From contig JANXWV010000104.1 in NCBI GenBank assembly GCA_025350965.1, forward strand, positions 1-64,000: 64,000 bases of DNA, in the 5' to 3' direction. Each line of letters starts with the position of its first letter. Position 1 is the first letter of the stretch. This DNA is from Rhizobacter sp. (lineage in GTDB: Bacteria; Pseudomonadota; Gammaproteobacteria; Burkholderiales; Burkholderiaceae_C). The notes beneath the pieces were generated by a model. That model had not been told where the DNA came from. It ran no database searches and saw only the letters and a program-made list of their open reading frames with translations. This document shows positions 25,897-38,708 of the stretch, in pieces. The translations under genes and the position numbers were made by a program.

Positions 25897-26871
25897 AAGA
25901 TCGCTGCCGATCGCGCTGATGGCACCGCTGGCAGTCATGGCTGAGCTCTGTGCCGCCAACACGCCGCCCCTGCCGCAGGCAGCGCAAGTTGCGCCTGCGG
26001 CGTCACGCTCCAGGAAGGCGTTCAGGTGGGCCAGGGCCTCTTCGGTTTTCTTCTGCTCGGCAATGTCGGTGTTCGTGCCAATCCACCGCGTGACGCAGCC
26101 ATCGGCCGTGCGAATGGGCACCGCACGCGCCAGGTGCCAGCGGTACTCACCATCGGCGCGGCGCAGCCGGAATTCGGTTTCGTAGGGTGTGCCTTCGGCA
26201 ATGGCGGCAGCCCAGCGTTGGCCGGCCAACGCCACGTCGTCCGGGTGAACCAGCCGGGCCCAACCACCGCCGTTCAGTTCGCTTTCGGCGGCTCCGCTGT
26301 AGGCGTAGACGCGGTCGTTGAACCAGTCGAGCTGGCCGTCCGGCGGCGAGGTCCACACATGGTGTGGCATCGCCTGCGCAAAGGTGCGGAACTGCGCCTC
26401 GCTGGCCTCCAGACGCAGCTGCGCGAGCTTCATCTCGGTGATGTCACGCCCGACGCTGACCAGGCTTTCGGGCTTCCCGTCAGCGCCTGCCAAGGGGCTG
26501 ATGGCCACGTCCCACCAGCGCGGAATGCCCTTGGCGGTGGGAAGAAAGGCCTGGAACCGGCCGGTGCTGCCCTGGCGGGCGACGGCCACTGCGGCAGTCG
26601 CGTTGGCGCGGTCCGCGCCTTGCCACACCTTGAGCCACGAGCGCCCGATGAGCCCCTTCACGTCGTCGATCTCCACAGCCGCCAGCCCGCCGGGGCTCAC
26701 GAATGTCATGCGGCCTTCGAGGTCGAGCCCGACGATGCAGTCGCGGCTCGATTCGAGCAGCAGCGCATTCAATGCGTGTGCAGCCCGTGTGCCGGCCGAA
26801 TCGGACCCCGCGTCTCCGTGAGGTGGTGGGTTCAGGGCGTCGGCGGGCGGCGTGGGCATCGGTTCGGCCAT
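25885..26871 (-). CDS. PAS-PAS sensory protein without output domain
   Basis: A 328-residue protein with two PAS domains in tandem: about residues 45-160 (SRDCIVGLDLEGRMTFVSPG, VSVGRDITEMKLAQLRLE) and 165-290 (FAQAMPHHVWTSPPDGQLDW, RWIGTNTDIAEQKKTEEAL), each closed by a PAC-type segment. No kinase, GGDEF, EAL or HTH follows; the last 35 residues hold CAAC and a Ser/Ala-rich tail. It may act by binding a partner such as the neighbouring kinase, or may be the shortened sensor half of a hybrid kinase. AAGGAA lies about ten bases before the chosen ATG. Confidence 0.83.
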   Translation of the reverse strand: MAEPMPTPPADALNPPPHGDAGSDSAGTRAAHALNALLLESSRDCIVGLDLEGRMTFVSPGGLAAVEIDDVKGLIGRSWLKVWQGADRANATAAVAVARQGSTGRFQAFLPTAKGIPRWWDVAISPLAGADGKPESLVSVGRDITEMKLAQLRLEASEAQFRTFAQAMPHHVWTSPPDGQLDWFNDRVYAYSGAAESELNGGGWARLVHPDDVALAGQRWAAAIAEGTPYETEFRLRRADGEYRWHLARAVPIRTADGCVTRWIGTNTDIAEQKKTEEALAHLNAFLERDAAGATCAACGRGGVLAAQSSAMTASGAISAIGSDLSGA

Positions 26872-26899
26872 CTCGGGCGGTTCCTTGATCCGGAGAACG

Positions 26900-27142
26900 T
26901 CATCGGGCTGTCGAATCGTAATCGTTTCGCACCGCGTGCAGCCCGGCGGGCGCCTGCTCTGCTTGCGCGTACTCGGCTGCGGCACACGTTGGGCTGCGAT
27001 GCGGGTACAGAAGGTACTGCGCATCGGCCACTTCATCCGCCGCATCGGGGTTGATGTCGGGCAGGCGTCGAATCAGGTCCTCGCTGAAGGCGCGCTTCCA
27101 TTCGGCGCCGGCGAATGCGGTATTGAGTTGCAAGATGGGCAT
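26900..27142 (-). CDS. Small hypothetical protein downstream of glgX
   Basis: An 80-residue protein, not recognised. It starts MPILQLNTAFAGAEWKRAF and has an acidic helical middle (DINPDAADEVADAQYLLYP), with a disordered, Ala/Glu-rich end. It follows the glgX stop by 20 bases on the same strand and would be co-transcribed. Composition and codon use look coding, but there is no strong ribosome site. Confidence 0.45.
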   Translation of the reverse strand: MPILQLNTAFAGAEWKRAFSEDLIRRLPDINPDAADEVADAQYLLYPHRSPTCAAAEYAQAEQAPAGLHAVRNDYDSTAR

Positions 27143-27162
27143 GAGTTGCGGGGGTTCGTTGC

Positions 27163-29343
<2,181 letters not shown>

Positions 29344-29403
29344 GGGGCGCTGCTCGCGTGAATGGGGTGGCCGAAATCGTCGTGCCGAGCGGGCATGCCC
29401 TTC

Positions 29404-29410
29404 GTAGGAC
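29404..29410 (-). promoter_or_regulatory. GTCCTAC box facing glgX
   Basis: Minus-strand GTCCTAC, 61 bases before the glgX ATG. The pentamer 18 bases on is GCACG, so only the first box fits the shared motif. Confidence 0.35.
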
Positions 29411-29504
29411 GCGGCACCATCGCGGTGTCGGAGCGGGCTGATTGCAGCGTGCCTGCCGGTTGCGGAATGGCTCGCTGCAATCGCTGACCGGCCCATGTGC
29501 ACTT

Positions 29505-29511
29505 GTCCTAC
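29505..29511 (+). promoter_or_regulatory. GTCCTAC box facing glgB
   Basis: Plus-strand GTCCTAC, 78 bases before the glgB ATG, mirrored by the glgX box 95 bases away. The pentamer at 18 bases is GTTTC, not CCGAT. Confidence 0.35.
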
Positions 29512-29588
29512 GCCGCTGCGCAGTGCTCGGTTTCACCATCGGCGCGTGCACGCTTTCGCGCTGCGCCCGCACTCGAGGACACCGCCCG

Positions 29589-31517
29589 ATGAAGCCCGAC
29601 ACCGCCGTTCTGCACGCCCTGGCACCTCTTGATGACTTGTCACCCGCGACTGCCGCCGACGCGTGGCTCTTCGCCGAAGGCACGCACTCGCGCCTGTTCA
29701 ACTGGCTCGGTGCCCACCCCGATCTGGCCGGCTTCCGCTTCGCAGTCTGGGCACCGAACGCCCAGGCCGTCTCGGTCGTGGGCGACTGGAACCAATGGGA
29801 CCCGACCGCCGACCCGCTCCGGCGGTCCAGCACGCAGGACGGCACGTGGCACGGGCGGGTGCCTGCCGCGCAGGTCGGCGAGCTCTACAAGTTCAGCATC
29901 ACCGGTTTCGATGGCCGCACCACGCTGAAGGCCGACCCGTTCGCCACCAGCGCCGAGCGGCCACCGGCAACGGCGTCACGCATCCACGTGCCGGCCCATG
30001 CCTGGGGCGATGCAGCGTGGATGGCCGGGCGCGCCGCGCGCGATCCGCAGCACGAGCCGGTCTCCATCTATGAGCTGCACCTGGGTTCGTTCCGGCGCCA
30101 CGACGGCGCTTTCCTGAGCTACCGGGAATTGGCGCCGCTGGTGGCGGACCACGCACTCGACATGGGCTTCATGCACGTGGAGTTGATGCCGATCACCGAG
30201 CACCCGTTCTATGGCTCGTGGGGCTACCAGACCACCAGCTACTTCGCCCCGACCGCACGCTACGGCGCGCCCGACGACCTGATGTTCTTCGTCGATCACT
30301 TGCACCGCAAGGGCCTGTCGGTGCTGCTCGACTGGGTGCCTTCGCACTTCCCGACCGATGAATTCGGACTGCAGTCGTTCGACGGCACGCACCTGTTCGA
30401 ACATGCCGACCCGCGCCAGGGCTTTCACCCCGAGTGGAACTCGAGCATCTTCAACTTCGACCGGGGCGAAGTGTGCAGCTTCCTGCTGTCGTCGGCCACG
30501 TACTGGCTGGAAGCTTTCCACTTCGACGGCCTGCGAGTCGATGGCGTGGCGTCGATGCTCTATCTCGACTACGCACGCAGGAATGGCCAGTGGGTCGCCA
30601 ACCGCCACGGCGGCCGCGAGAACCTGGGCGCGGTGCAGTTCCTGCAGACGCTCAACCAGACCCTGCGGCGCGACCTGCCCGGCACCTTGATCGTGGCCGA
30701 GGAATCCACCGCCTGGCCCGGTGTGACCGCACCCGTTGAAGGTGGCGGACTGGGCTTCGGCATGAAATGGAACATGGGCTGGATGCACGACACCCTCGCC
30801 TACTTCGCGCAAGACCCGCTCCACCGCCGCCATGCACAAGGTGCACTCACGTTCTCGATGGTCTATGCCGCGAGCGAGGCGTTCGTGCTGCCGCTCTCAC
30901 ACGACGAGGTGGTGCATGGCAAGGGCTCGTTGATCGCCAAGATGCCGGGCGACGGCTGGCAGCAGTTCGCCAACCTGCGTGCGCTCTACGGCTACATGTG
31001 GGCGCACCCCGGCAAGAAGCTGCTGTTCATGGGCAACGAGTTCGCGCAAGGCCCGGAGTGGAACCACGATGCCGAGCTGCACTGGGAACAGCTGGAGCTT
31101 GCACCGCACCGGGGCATGCGCAACCTGGTGCGCGACCTGAACTACCTGTACCTGCGAACCCCCGCGCTGTACCAGCTCGACCGCGCAGCCGCCGGCTTCG
31201 AATGGCTGGCGTTCGACGACGCCGAAGCCAGCGTCATCGCCTTCCTGCGCAAGCCCGCCGACGGCAGCAGCGCCGTGATGGTGGTGTGCAACTTCACGCC
31301 GCTGCCACGGCATGACTACCGCATCGGCGTGCCGGCCGAAGGCTTCTGGGCCGAGGCCTTGAACACCGACGCGGCGGAGTACGGTGGCAGTGGCGTGGGC
31401 AACCTGGGCGGCGTGGCCAGCGAGGCCGTGGCTGCGCACGGGCAGGCGCAGTCGGTGCGCCTGAGCCTGCCTCCACTCGCCACGCTGCTGCTGCTCGCAC
31501 CGCCCGCCCGCCCATGA
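29589..31517 (+). CDS. glgB: 1,4-alpha-glucan branching enzyme GlgB
   Basis: A 642-residue GH13 branching enzyme that makes alpha-1,6 links in glycogen. An N-terminal CBM48 domain (FAVWAPNAQAVSVVGDWNQW) is followed by the barrel. Motifs include DWVPSHFPTDEFGL, the nucleophile Asp in FDGLRVDGVASMLYLDY, the acid/base Glu in LIVAEESTAWPGVT, and LPLSHDEVVHGKGSL. The N-terminal N1 module of longer GlgB forms is absent, giving the short form. The next gene, ku, begins 31 bases after the stop. Divergent from glgX. Confidence 0.95.
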   Translation: MKPDTAVLHALAPLDDLSPATAADAWLFAEGTHSRLFNWLGAHPDLAGFRFAVWAPNAQAVSVVGDWNQWDPTADPLRRSSTQDGTWHGRVPAAQVGELYKFSITGFDGRTTLKADPFATSAERPPATASRIHVPAHAWGDAAWMAGRAARDPQHEPVSIYELHLGSFRRHDGAFLSYRELAPLVADHALDMGFMHVELMPITEHPFYGSWGYQTTSYFAPTARYGAPDDLMFFVDHLHRKGLSVLLDWVPSHFPTDEFGLQSFDGTHLFEHADPRQGFHPEWNSSIFNFDRGEVCSFLLSSATYWLEAFHFDGLRVDGVASMLYLDYARRNGQWVANRHGGRENLGAVQFLQTLNQTLRRDLPGTLIVAEESTAWPGVTAPVEGGGLGFGMKWNMGWMHDTLAYFAQDPLHRRHAQGALTFSMVYAASEAFVLPLSHDEVVHGKGSLIAKMPGDGWQQFANLRALYGYMWAHPGKKLLFMGNEFAQGPEWNHDAELHWEQLELAPHRGMRNLVRDLNYLYLRTPALYQLDRAAAGFEWLAFDDAEASVIAFLRKPADGSSAVMVVCNFTPLPRHDYRIGVPAEGFWAEALNTDAAEYGGSGVGNLGGVASEAVAAHGQAQSVRLSLPPLATLLLLAPPARP

Positions 31518-31548
31518 ACCGGAACAATCCCAAGCCAGGAGGCTCGCC

Positions 31549-32448
31549 ATGCAACGCGTGATCTGGAAAGGCGCCATCAGCTTCGGGCTGGTTCATGTGC
31601 CGGTGGCCGTGTACCCGGCATCGAGCGAAGGCGGCATCGACTTCGACTGGCTCGACAAGCGCACGATGGACCCGGTCGGCTACAAGCGCATCAACAAGCG
31701 CACCGGCAAGGAGATCGACAGTGTCGACGTCGTGAAGGGCGTGAAGCAGGACAGCGGCGACTACGTGATCCTGAGCGACGACGAGATCAAGGCGGCCTAT
31801 CCGAAGAGCACCCAGACGATCAGCATCGAGACCTTCGTGCGTGCCGAGGAGATTCCCTTCTATTACCTCGAGAAGCCGTACTTCCTGGTGCCTGCGGGCA
31901 AGGGTGAGAAGGTCTATGCGCTGCTGCGCGAAACGATGCGCGAACTGGGCGTGATCGGCATCGCGCGGGTGGTCATGCACTCGAAGGAGAGCCTCGCTGT
32001 GCTGGTGCCGAACGGGGCGGCGTTGATGCTCAACACGATCCGCTGGTCGACCGAGATCCGGCCGGCCGCTGACTTGAGTTTTCCACCCGAGGGCAAGAGC
32101 GCAGTCGGCCTGAAAGATGCCGAACTGAAGATGGCCCGGCAACTGGTGGGCGAGATGACGCAAGCCTGGAAGCCGCAGGACTATGCCGACCAGTTCACCG
32201 ACGCCATTCACGCCCTCGCCGCAAAGCGCGTGCAGGCCGGTCAGACCACCCAAGTTGTTCCACTGGAAGCCGAGGGGGCCGGCACAGCCGAGAGCAACGT
32301 GATCGACCTGACCGAGCTGCTCAAGCGCAGCCTCGGGGGGCGGACGGCAACCGGGGCCGCAAAGGCCGAACGCAAAGCAGCGCCGGCGACAAAGGCACCG
32401 CCAGCGAAGCCGTCAGCCGTGGCGCGCAAGCCGAAGCGGGCCGCTTGA
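31549..32448 (+). CDS. ku: Bacterial Ku protein
   Basis: A 299-residue Ku homodimer subunit that binds DNA ends in non-homologous end joining and recruits LigD. The family opening is clear (VIWKGAISFGLVHVPVAVYP), with KRINKRTGKEIDSVDVVKG and the Leu/Arg-rich bridge region following. The last 45 residues are a Lys/Ala/Pro-rich tail (KAPPAKPSAVARKPKRAA), the type of basic extension that in other bacteria binds DNA or LigD. AGGAGG stands seven bases before the ATG. LigD is encoded about 600 bases downstream. Confidence 0.96.
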   Translation: MQRVIWKGAISFGLVHVPVAVYPASSEGGIDFDWLDKRTMDPVGYKRINKRTGKEIDSVDVVKGVKQDSGDYVILSDDEIKAAYPKSTQTISIETFVRAEEIPFYYLEKPYFLVPAGKGEKVYALLRETMRELGVIGIARVVMHSKESLAVLVPNGAALMLNTIRWSTEIRPAADLSFPPEGKSAVGLKDAELKMARQLVGEMTQAWKPQDYADQFTDAIHALAAKRVQAGQTTQVVPLEAEGAGTAESNVIDLTELLKRSLGGRTATGAAKAERKAAPATKAPPAKPSAVARKPKRAA

Positions 32449-32485
32449 GTCGGCGCGCGGTTCCTGCATCTCAAACCGAGTGGGG

Positions 32486-32515
32486 GTCCTACAGCACGCA
32501 CCGCCCTTGTCCGAT
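32486..32515 (+). promoter_or_regulatory. Putative stress promoter, GTCCTAC-N18-CCGAT
   Basis: GTCCTAC (32486-32492) and CCGAT (32511-32515), 18 bases apart, lie after ku and face the small genes and ligD. Confidence 0.55.
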
Positions 32516-32555
32516 CACGGCCGCCGCGTGGGAAATCGACACTGGTATCCCGCTG

Positions 32556-32633
32556 ATGAACCCGATGAAAGGTTCCAACATGGCTGCCACGCACCACCCG
32601 TTCAACCCGCCGACTTTCGAAGGGGCACTTTGA
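32556..32633 (+). CDS. Possible short leader peptide
   Basis: A 25-codon frame (MNPMKGSNMAATHHPF...) whose TGA shares one base with the ATG of the following gene. An internal ATG at 32580 has AAAGG nine bases before it. It starts 41 bases after the CCGAT box. It could couple translation of the next gene; coding status is unproven. Confidence 0.3.
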   Translation: MNPMKGSNMAATHHPFNPPTFEGAL

Positions 32634-32983
32634 TGTGCGGCGGCGCAGCGGTCAAGCTGCACGGCCGGTCGGCTTCGGTGGACATCCCTGATGCCGTGTG
32701 CGGCCTCGCGCGTTTGCGCAGCGCGCAAGCACGCCGCGCGCCGCGCAACAGCCTGGCGCTCTATGTGATGTTGTTCGGAGCCGACGAGGAACCCCGCGCT
32801 GCACTGTTCGATGCCGAACTGCGCTTCATGACCGAGATGATCGAGTTCGACCAGGTCGGGATGGGGTACCTCCTCGACGCCAAGGTGGCGTGCCCGCCAC
32901 CGAGCCAGAGCATGCTCGACGCCGTGGCGAAGCTGGCACCGCGCCAGGTCATGGCGCCGGTGCGCTGCTTCAAGTTGAGCTGA
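32633..32983 (+). CDS. Hypothetical protein between ku and ligD
   Basis: A 116-residue cytoplasmic protein, not recognised. It begins MCGGAAVKLHGRSASVDIPD and has a hydrophobic-acidic middle (ALYVMLFGADEEPRAALFDA) and a Pro/Met-rich end with two Cys. No membrane helix or signal peptide is visible. It lies between two end-joining genes behind a stress-type promoter, so an accessory role in end joining or its regulation is possible but unsupported by motif. Confidence 0.65.
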   Translation: MCGGAAVKLHGRSASVDIPDAVCGLARLRSAQARRAPRNSLALYVMLFGADEEPRAALFDAELRFMTEMIEFDQVGMGYLLDAKVACPPPSQSMLDAVAKLAPRQVMAPVRCFKLS

Positions 32984-33042
32984 AGTTCAAGTTCCCACAA
33001 CGAGCCGCACGGCGCATCGCCGCCGAAGTGACGCCCACGCAA

Positions 33043-35499
33043 ATGGCCACGAACAACGCACTCGCCGTCTACCAGCGCATGCGCGACTTCGGGCAGACGC
33101 CCGAACCTTCGGGCGCAGTCTCTTCGTCGGCCGGGGCGCTCGCGTTCGTGGTGCAAAAGCATGCGGCGCGCAGCCTGCACTACGACTTTCGGCTCGAGCT
33201 CGGCGGCACGCTGAAAAGCTGGGCCGTACCCAAAGGCCCGAGCCTCGACTCCACCGTCAAGCGCATGGCGGTGCATGTCGAAGACCACCCGCTGGAATAC
33301 GCTTCCTTCGAAGGCGACATTCCGCCCGGCCACTACGGTGCGGGCAACGTGGTCGTGTGGGACTGCGGAGTCTGGTCGCCCGTCGGCGACGCGCAGGCCG
33401 GGTTGCAGGAAGGCAAGCTCAAGTTCGCTCTGCACGGCAAGAAGCTGCACGGCCTGTGGGCGCTGGTGCGAATGAAGCCGCGCGAGGGCGAACGCCAGGA
33501 AGCCTGGCTGCTGATGAAGGAGCGCGACGCGTTCGCGCGCAATGCGGCCGACTACGACGTCGTGGCCAACGAGCCGGAAAGCGTGCTGGCTGCTGCCCCA
33601 GCCACCGCCACCGCACCGACCGGACGCGCAGCGAAGGCGCCGGCCCCGCGCGTTGCATTCCCCGCGCGGCTCTCGCCGCAACTCGCGAGCCTGATGGACC
33701 GCTCGCCCGAGGGCAGCGGCTGGCTCTACGAGATCAAGTTCGATGGCTACAGACTGCTTCTAAGAGCCCATGGTCAGGCGGTGCATGCGTTCACGCGCAA
33801 CGGCATCGACTGGTCGGCACGGCTGCCCAGGATCGTGGCCGCCGTGCGTGCGCTGGGCCTGCAACACACCTGGCTCGACGGCGAGATCACCGTTGAGGGC
33901 GCCGGCGGCACACCCGACTTCCAGGCCCTTCAGAACGCGTTCGAAGCCGGGCGCACCGATGCCATCCGCTACCACCTGTTCGACCTGCCGTTCCACGACG
34001 GGCAAGACCTGCGCGAGCTGCCCGTCGAAGAGCGGCGCGCCCGCTTGAAGGCTCTGCTGGATGCGCAGCCGCACGACGTGCTGAGCTTCAGCGAAGCCTT
34101 CGAGGCCGAGCCTGCGCCGCTGCTCGAATCGGCCCGGCGGCTCGGGCTCGAAGGGCTGATCTGCAAGCGCAAAGGCTCGCCCTACCGCTCGCAGCGCAGC
34201 ACCGACTGGGTCAAGCTCAAGCTCCGCCAGCGGCAAGAGTTCGTGATCGGGGGCTTCACCGAGCCGAAGGGCTCGCGCCGGGGCATCGGCGCCTTGCTGC
34301 TCGGCGTGCATGCCGACGACGGCACGCTGCACTATGCCGGCAACGTGGGCAGCGGCTTCGACGAGCGCACGCTCACGCTGCTCCGCGCGCGGCTCGGCCC
34401 GCTCGAAGCCAGCGCATCGCCGTTCAGCGACGCTGCGCCGCGTGTCGGCGCTCGCGACCACTCCACGCCCCACTGGGTGCGGCCGGTGCTGCTGGCAGAG
34501 GTGTCTTTCGCGCAGTGGACGAAGGCCCAACGCGTGCGCCACGCGGTGTTCCACGGGCTGCGCGACGACAAGCCCGCCGCCCACATCACCAAGGAGCGCG
34601 CAGTGACCACTCAGCGCGTGACCCACGCCGAGCGCGTGATCGACACGGCAAGCGGCGCGACGAAAGGCGAACTCGTGGCGTTCTACGAGCGCATTGCGCC
34701 GCTCATGCTGCCGCACCTGCGGCACCGCCCCACGGCGCTGCTGCGCGCACCGGCCGGCACCAGCGGGGAACTGTTCTTCCAGAAGCATGCACAGGGCGAT
34801 GTGCTGCCCGGCATGACCCGCCTTTCCCCCGCGCTCGACCCCGGCCACGAGCCGCTGCTGGCCGTGGCCTCGGCCCTGGGTTTGGCATCCGCCGCGCAGA
34901 TGAACGTGATCGAATTCCACACCTGGAATGCGACCGCCAACCGCATCGACAAGCCCGACCGCATCGTCTTCGACCTCGACCCCGGAACCGGCGTGGCCTG
35001 GCCCGCCATCCGCGAAGGCGCGGAGTTGCTGCGCGCCTTCCTGGCAGAACTGAAGCTCAGCGCATTCCTGAAGACGAGCGGCGGCAAGGGCCTGCATGTG
35101 GTGGTGCCGCTCACGCCCCACCACGGCTGGGACGTGGTCAAGCGCTTCGCACAAGCGGTGGTGCAACACGTGGCCTCGGTCGTTCCCGCGCGCTTCGTGG
35201 CCAAGAGCGGGCCGCGCAACCGCGTGGGCAAGATCTACATCGACTACCTGCGCAACGGGTTCGGCGCCACCACGGTGTGCGCCTGGTCGGCGCGCGCGCG
35301 GCCGGGCCTGGGCGTGTCGGTGCCGGTCGGCTGGGACGAACTCGCCGCGCTCGACAGCGCCATGCACTGGACGGTGCGCAACATCGACACGCGGCTGGCC
35401 GCCGGCAACCAACCGTGGGCGGCCTACAGCAGCGCGCGCCACGGCTTGGCCAGTGCCATGCGGGCGTTGGCGTTCGACCCGAAAGCCGCGCCGGCCTGA
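33043..35499 (+). CDS. ligD: ATP-dependent DNA ligase D (LigD)
   Basis: An 818-residue multifunctional repair enzyme. In order: a 3'-phosphoesterase domain (about residues 15-170; SLHYDFRLELGGTLKSWAVP, PPGHYGAGNVVVWD), an ATP-dependent ligase (about 205-500; nucleophile Lys in YEIKFDGYR, DGEITVEG, GLEGLICKRKGSPYRS), and a primase-polymerase domain (about 540-818; IVFDLDPGTG, KTSGGKGLHVVVPL). This PE-Lig-Pol order is the Pseudomonas/Burkholderia type. The ATG chosen gives MATNNALAVYQRMRDF; the same frame is open further upstream without similarity. Confidence 0.95.
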   Translation: MATNNALAVYQRMRDFGQTPEPSGAVSSSAGALAFVVQKHAARSLHYDFRLELGGTLKSWAVPKGPSLDSTVKRMAVHVEDHPLEYASFEGDIPPGHYGAGNVVVWDCGVWSPVGDAQAGLQEGKLKFALHGKKLHGLWALVRMKPREGERQEAWLLMKERDAFARNAADYDVVANEPESVLAAAPATATAPTGRAAKAPAPRVAFPARLSPQLASLMDRSPEGSGWLYEIKFDGYRLLLRAHGQAVHAFTRNGIDWSARLPRIVAAVRALGLQHTWLDGEITVEGAGGTPDFQALQNAFEAGRTDAIRYHLFDLPFHDGQDLRELPVEERRARLKALLDAQPHDVLSFSEAFEAEPAPLLESARRLGLEGLICKRKGSPYRSQRSTDWVKLKLRQRQEFVIGGFTEPKGSRRGIGALLLGVHADDGTLHYAGNVGSGFDERTLTLLRARLGPLEASASPFSDAAPRVGARDHSTPHWVRPVLLAEVSFAQWTKAQRVRHAVFHGLRDDKPAAHITKERAVTTQRVTHAERVIDTASGATKGELVAFYERIAPLMLPHLRHRPTALLRAPAGTSGELFFQKHAQGDVLPGMTRLSPALDPGHEPLLAVASALGLASAAQMNVIEFHTWNATANRIDKPDRIVFDLDPGTGVAWPAIREGAELLRAFLAELKLSAFLKTSGGKGLHVVVPLTPHHGWDVVKRFAQAVVQHVASVVPARFVAKSGPRNRVGKIYIDYLRNGFGATTVCAWSARARPGLGVSVPVGWDELAALDSAMHWTVRNIDTRLAAGNQPWAAYSSARHGLASAMRALAFDPKAAPA

Positions 35500-35665
35500 T
35501 GTTCGCGTGGCACGATCCCACGCTTGGCGATGTAGGAGCGCACCCACAGCAAATGGCGCGGCACGCCGATGGGCGATCTGCGCCTGTCCGGGAAAACTGG
35601 TTTACGGCGTTGCCAGACCGGGCGCGCCGGCCTCTTCAATCCGACAACCTCATCCGGAGAAAGCG

Positions 35666-35887
35666 ATGCAACGCACCATACTCACTTCAGCGGCCATGGC
35701 CGCGTCGTTCGCAGCCCTCGCCCTGAGCGCCTGCGACAAGCAACCCACCATCATCAACACGCCCCCCACCGTGGTCACCACGCCTGGCCCGGCCGGCCCG
35801 GCTGGACCGCAGGGCGAGGCCGGCAAGCCCGGCGAAGGCACCACGATCAATGTGATGCCGGCGGCTTCGGCAGCCTCCGGCGGCTGA
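35666..35887 (+). CDS. Small collagen-like lipoprotein
   Basis: A 73-residue protein. The signal peptide ends in a lipobox (ALSACDKQ). A Thr/Pro stretch leads into six Gly-x-y triplets (GPAGPAGPQGEAGKPGEG), a miniature collagen repeat, then a short tail. GGAGA precedes the ATG. Lipidation and the surface or periplasmic location are inferred from the lipobox; the collagen tract is too short for a stable triple helix by itself. Confidence 0.8.
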   Translation: MQRTILTSAAMAASFAALALSACDKQPTIINTPPTVVTTPGPAGPAGPQGEAGKPGEGTTINVMPAASAASGG

Positions 35888-35897
35888 CGCGCGGCCC

Positions 35898-36302
35898 ATG
35901 AACCGAAACCTTGCGGCGTACGCCGCCGCTGCGGTGACCCTGCTGGTGATCGACATGCTGTGGCTCGGCGTCATCGCCAAGCCGCTGTACCAGCAGGGCA
36001 TCGGCCACCTGATGGCACCGCAGCCCAAGCTCTGGGCGGCAGCCTTGTTCTACCTGCTCTACCCCGCCGGTCTGGTGCTGTTTGCAGTGATGCCCAACCA
36101 CGGGTCGGCATGGTTGCAGACCGCGTTGATGGGCGCCGCGTTCGGCCTGTTCGCCTATGCCACCTACGACCTCACGAACCTTGCCACGTTGAAAGATTGG
36201 CCCCTCGGGCTGTCGGTGATCGACACGCTGTGGGGCGCTGCCGTGAGTGCAGTCGCGGCGACCGCCGGCCGCGCGGCAATGAACCACTTCACGGCCACCT
36301 GA
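35898..36302 (+). CDS. DUF2177 family membrane protein
   Basis: A 134-residue protein with four hydrophobic helices and the DUF2177 pattern: AVTLLVIDMLWLGVIAKPLY at the start, FGLFAYATYDLTNLATLKDW in the middle, and IDTLWGAAVSA near the end. Function unknown. It begins ten bases after the collagen-like lipoprotein gene, so the two are probably one transcript. Convergent with the catalase gene, 58 bases apart; a GC-rich hairpin in that gap lacks a T-run. Confidence 0.9.
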   Translation: MNRNLAAYAAAAVTLLVIDMLWLGVIAKPLYQQGIGHLMAPQPKLWAAALFYLLYPAGLVLFAVMPNHGSAWLQTALMGAAFGLFAYATYDLTNLATLKDWPLGLSVIDTLWGAAVSAVAATAGRAAMNHFTAT

Positions 36303-36360
36303 CAGCCACGTGGCAGGCACGTGAACCGGCCGCCGGCGCGGCCGGCCGCCTCCCGTGTCG

Positions 36361-38490
<2,130 letters not shown>

Positions 38491-38560
38491 GGGAAGTTGC
38501 CTTTCGCGTCGTAGAAAAAACTCGATGCGATCGAGGCTACGGAGCGCGCTGCGCCACGTC

Positions 38561-38590
38561 ATCAGACCGATGCGCCTTTGCCTGTAGGAC
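38561..38590 (-). promoter_or_regulatory. Putative stress promoter of katE, GTCCTAC-N18-CTGAT
   Basis: On the minus strand GTCCTAC (38590-38584) is followed after 18 bases by CTGAT (38565-38561), 71 bases before the katE ATG. The divergent paoA gene starts 118 bases to the right. Confidence 0.5.
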
Positions 38591-38708
38591 TTGCACCCAA
38601 GGCCGCCATGTCAGCGTGCGCCTACGCCAGGATCAGCGCGTCGGGCCTGCCGCAGAACGCACCCGCCGCGTGTAATCGGGCAGCTGTTGAACACCGAAGG
38701 CCACCCCG

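Noticed and set aside
35529-35536. GTAGGAG before the collagen-like lipoprotein gene
   Set aside because: Inverted relative to the gene and one base off; no CCGAT partner.
36320-36355. GC-rich inverted repeat between DUF2177 and katE
   Set aside because: A stem is possible but no T-run follows on either strand, so I do not call it an intrinsic terminator.
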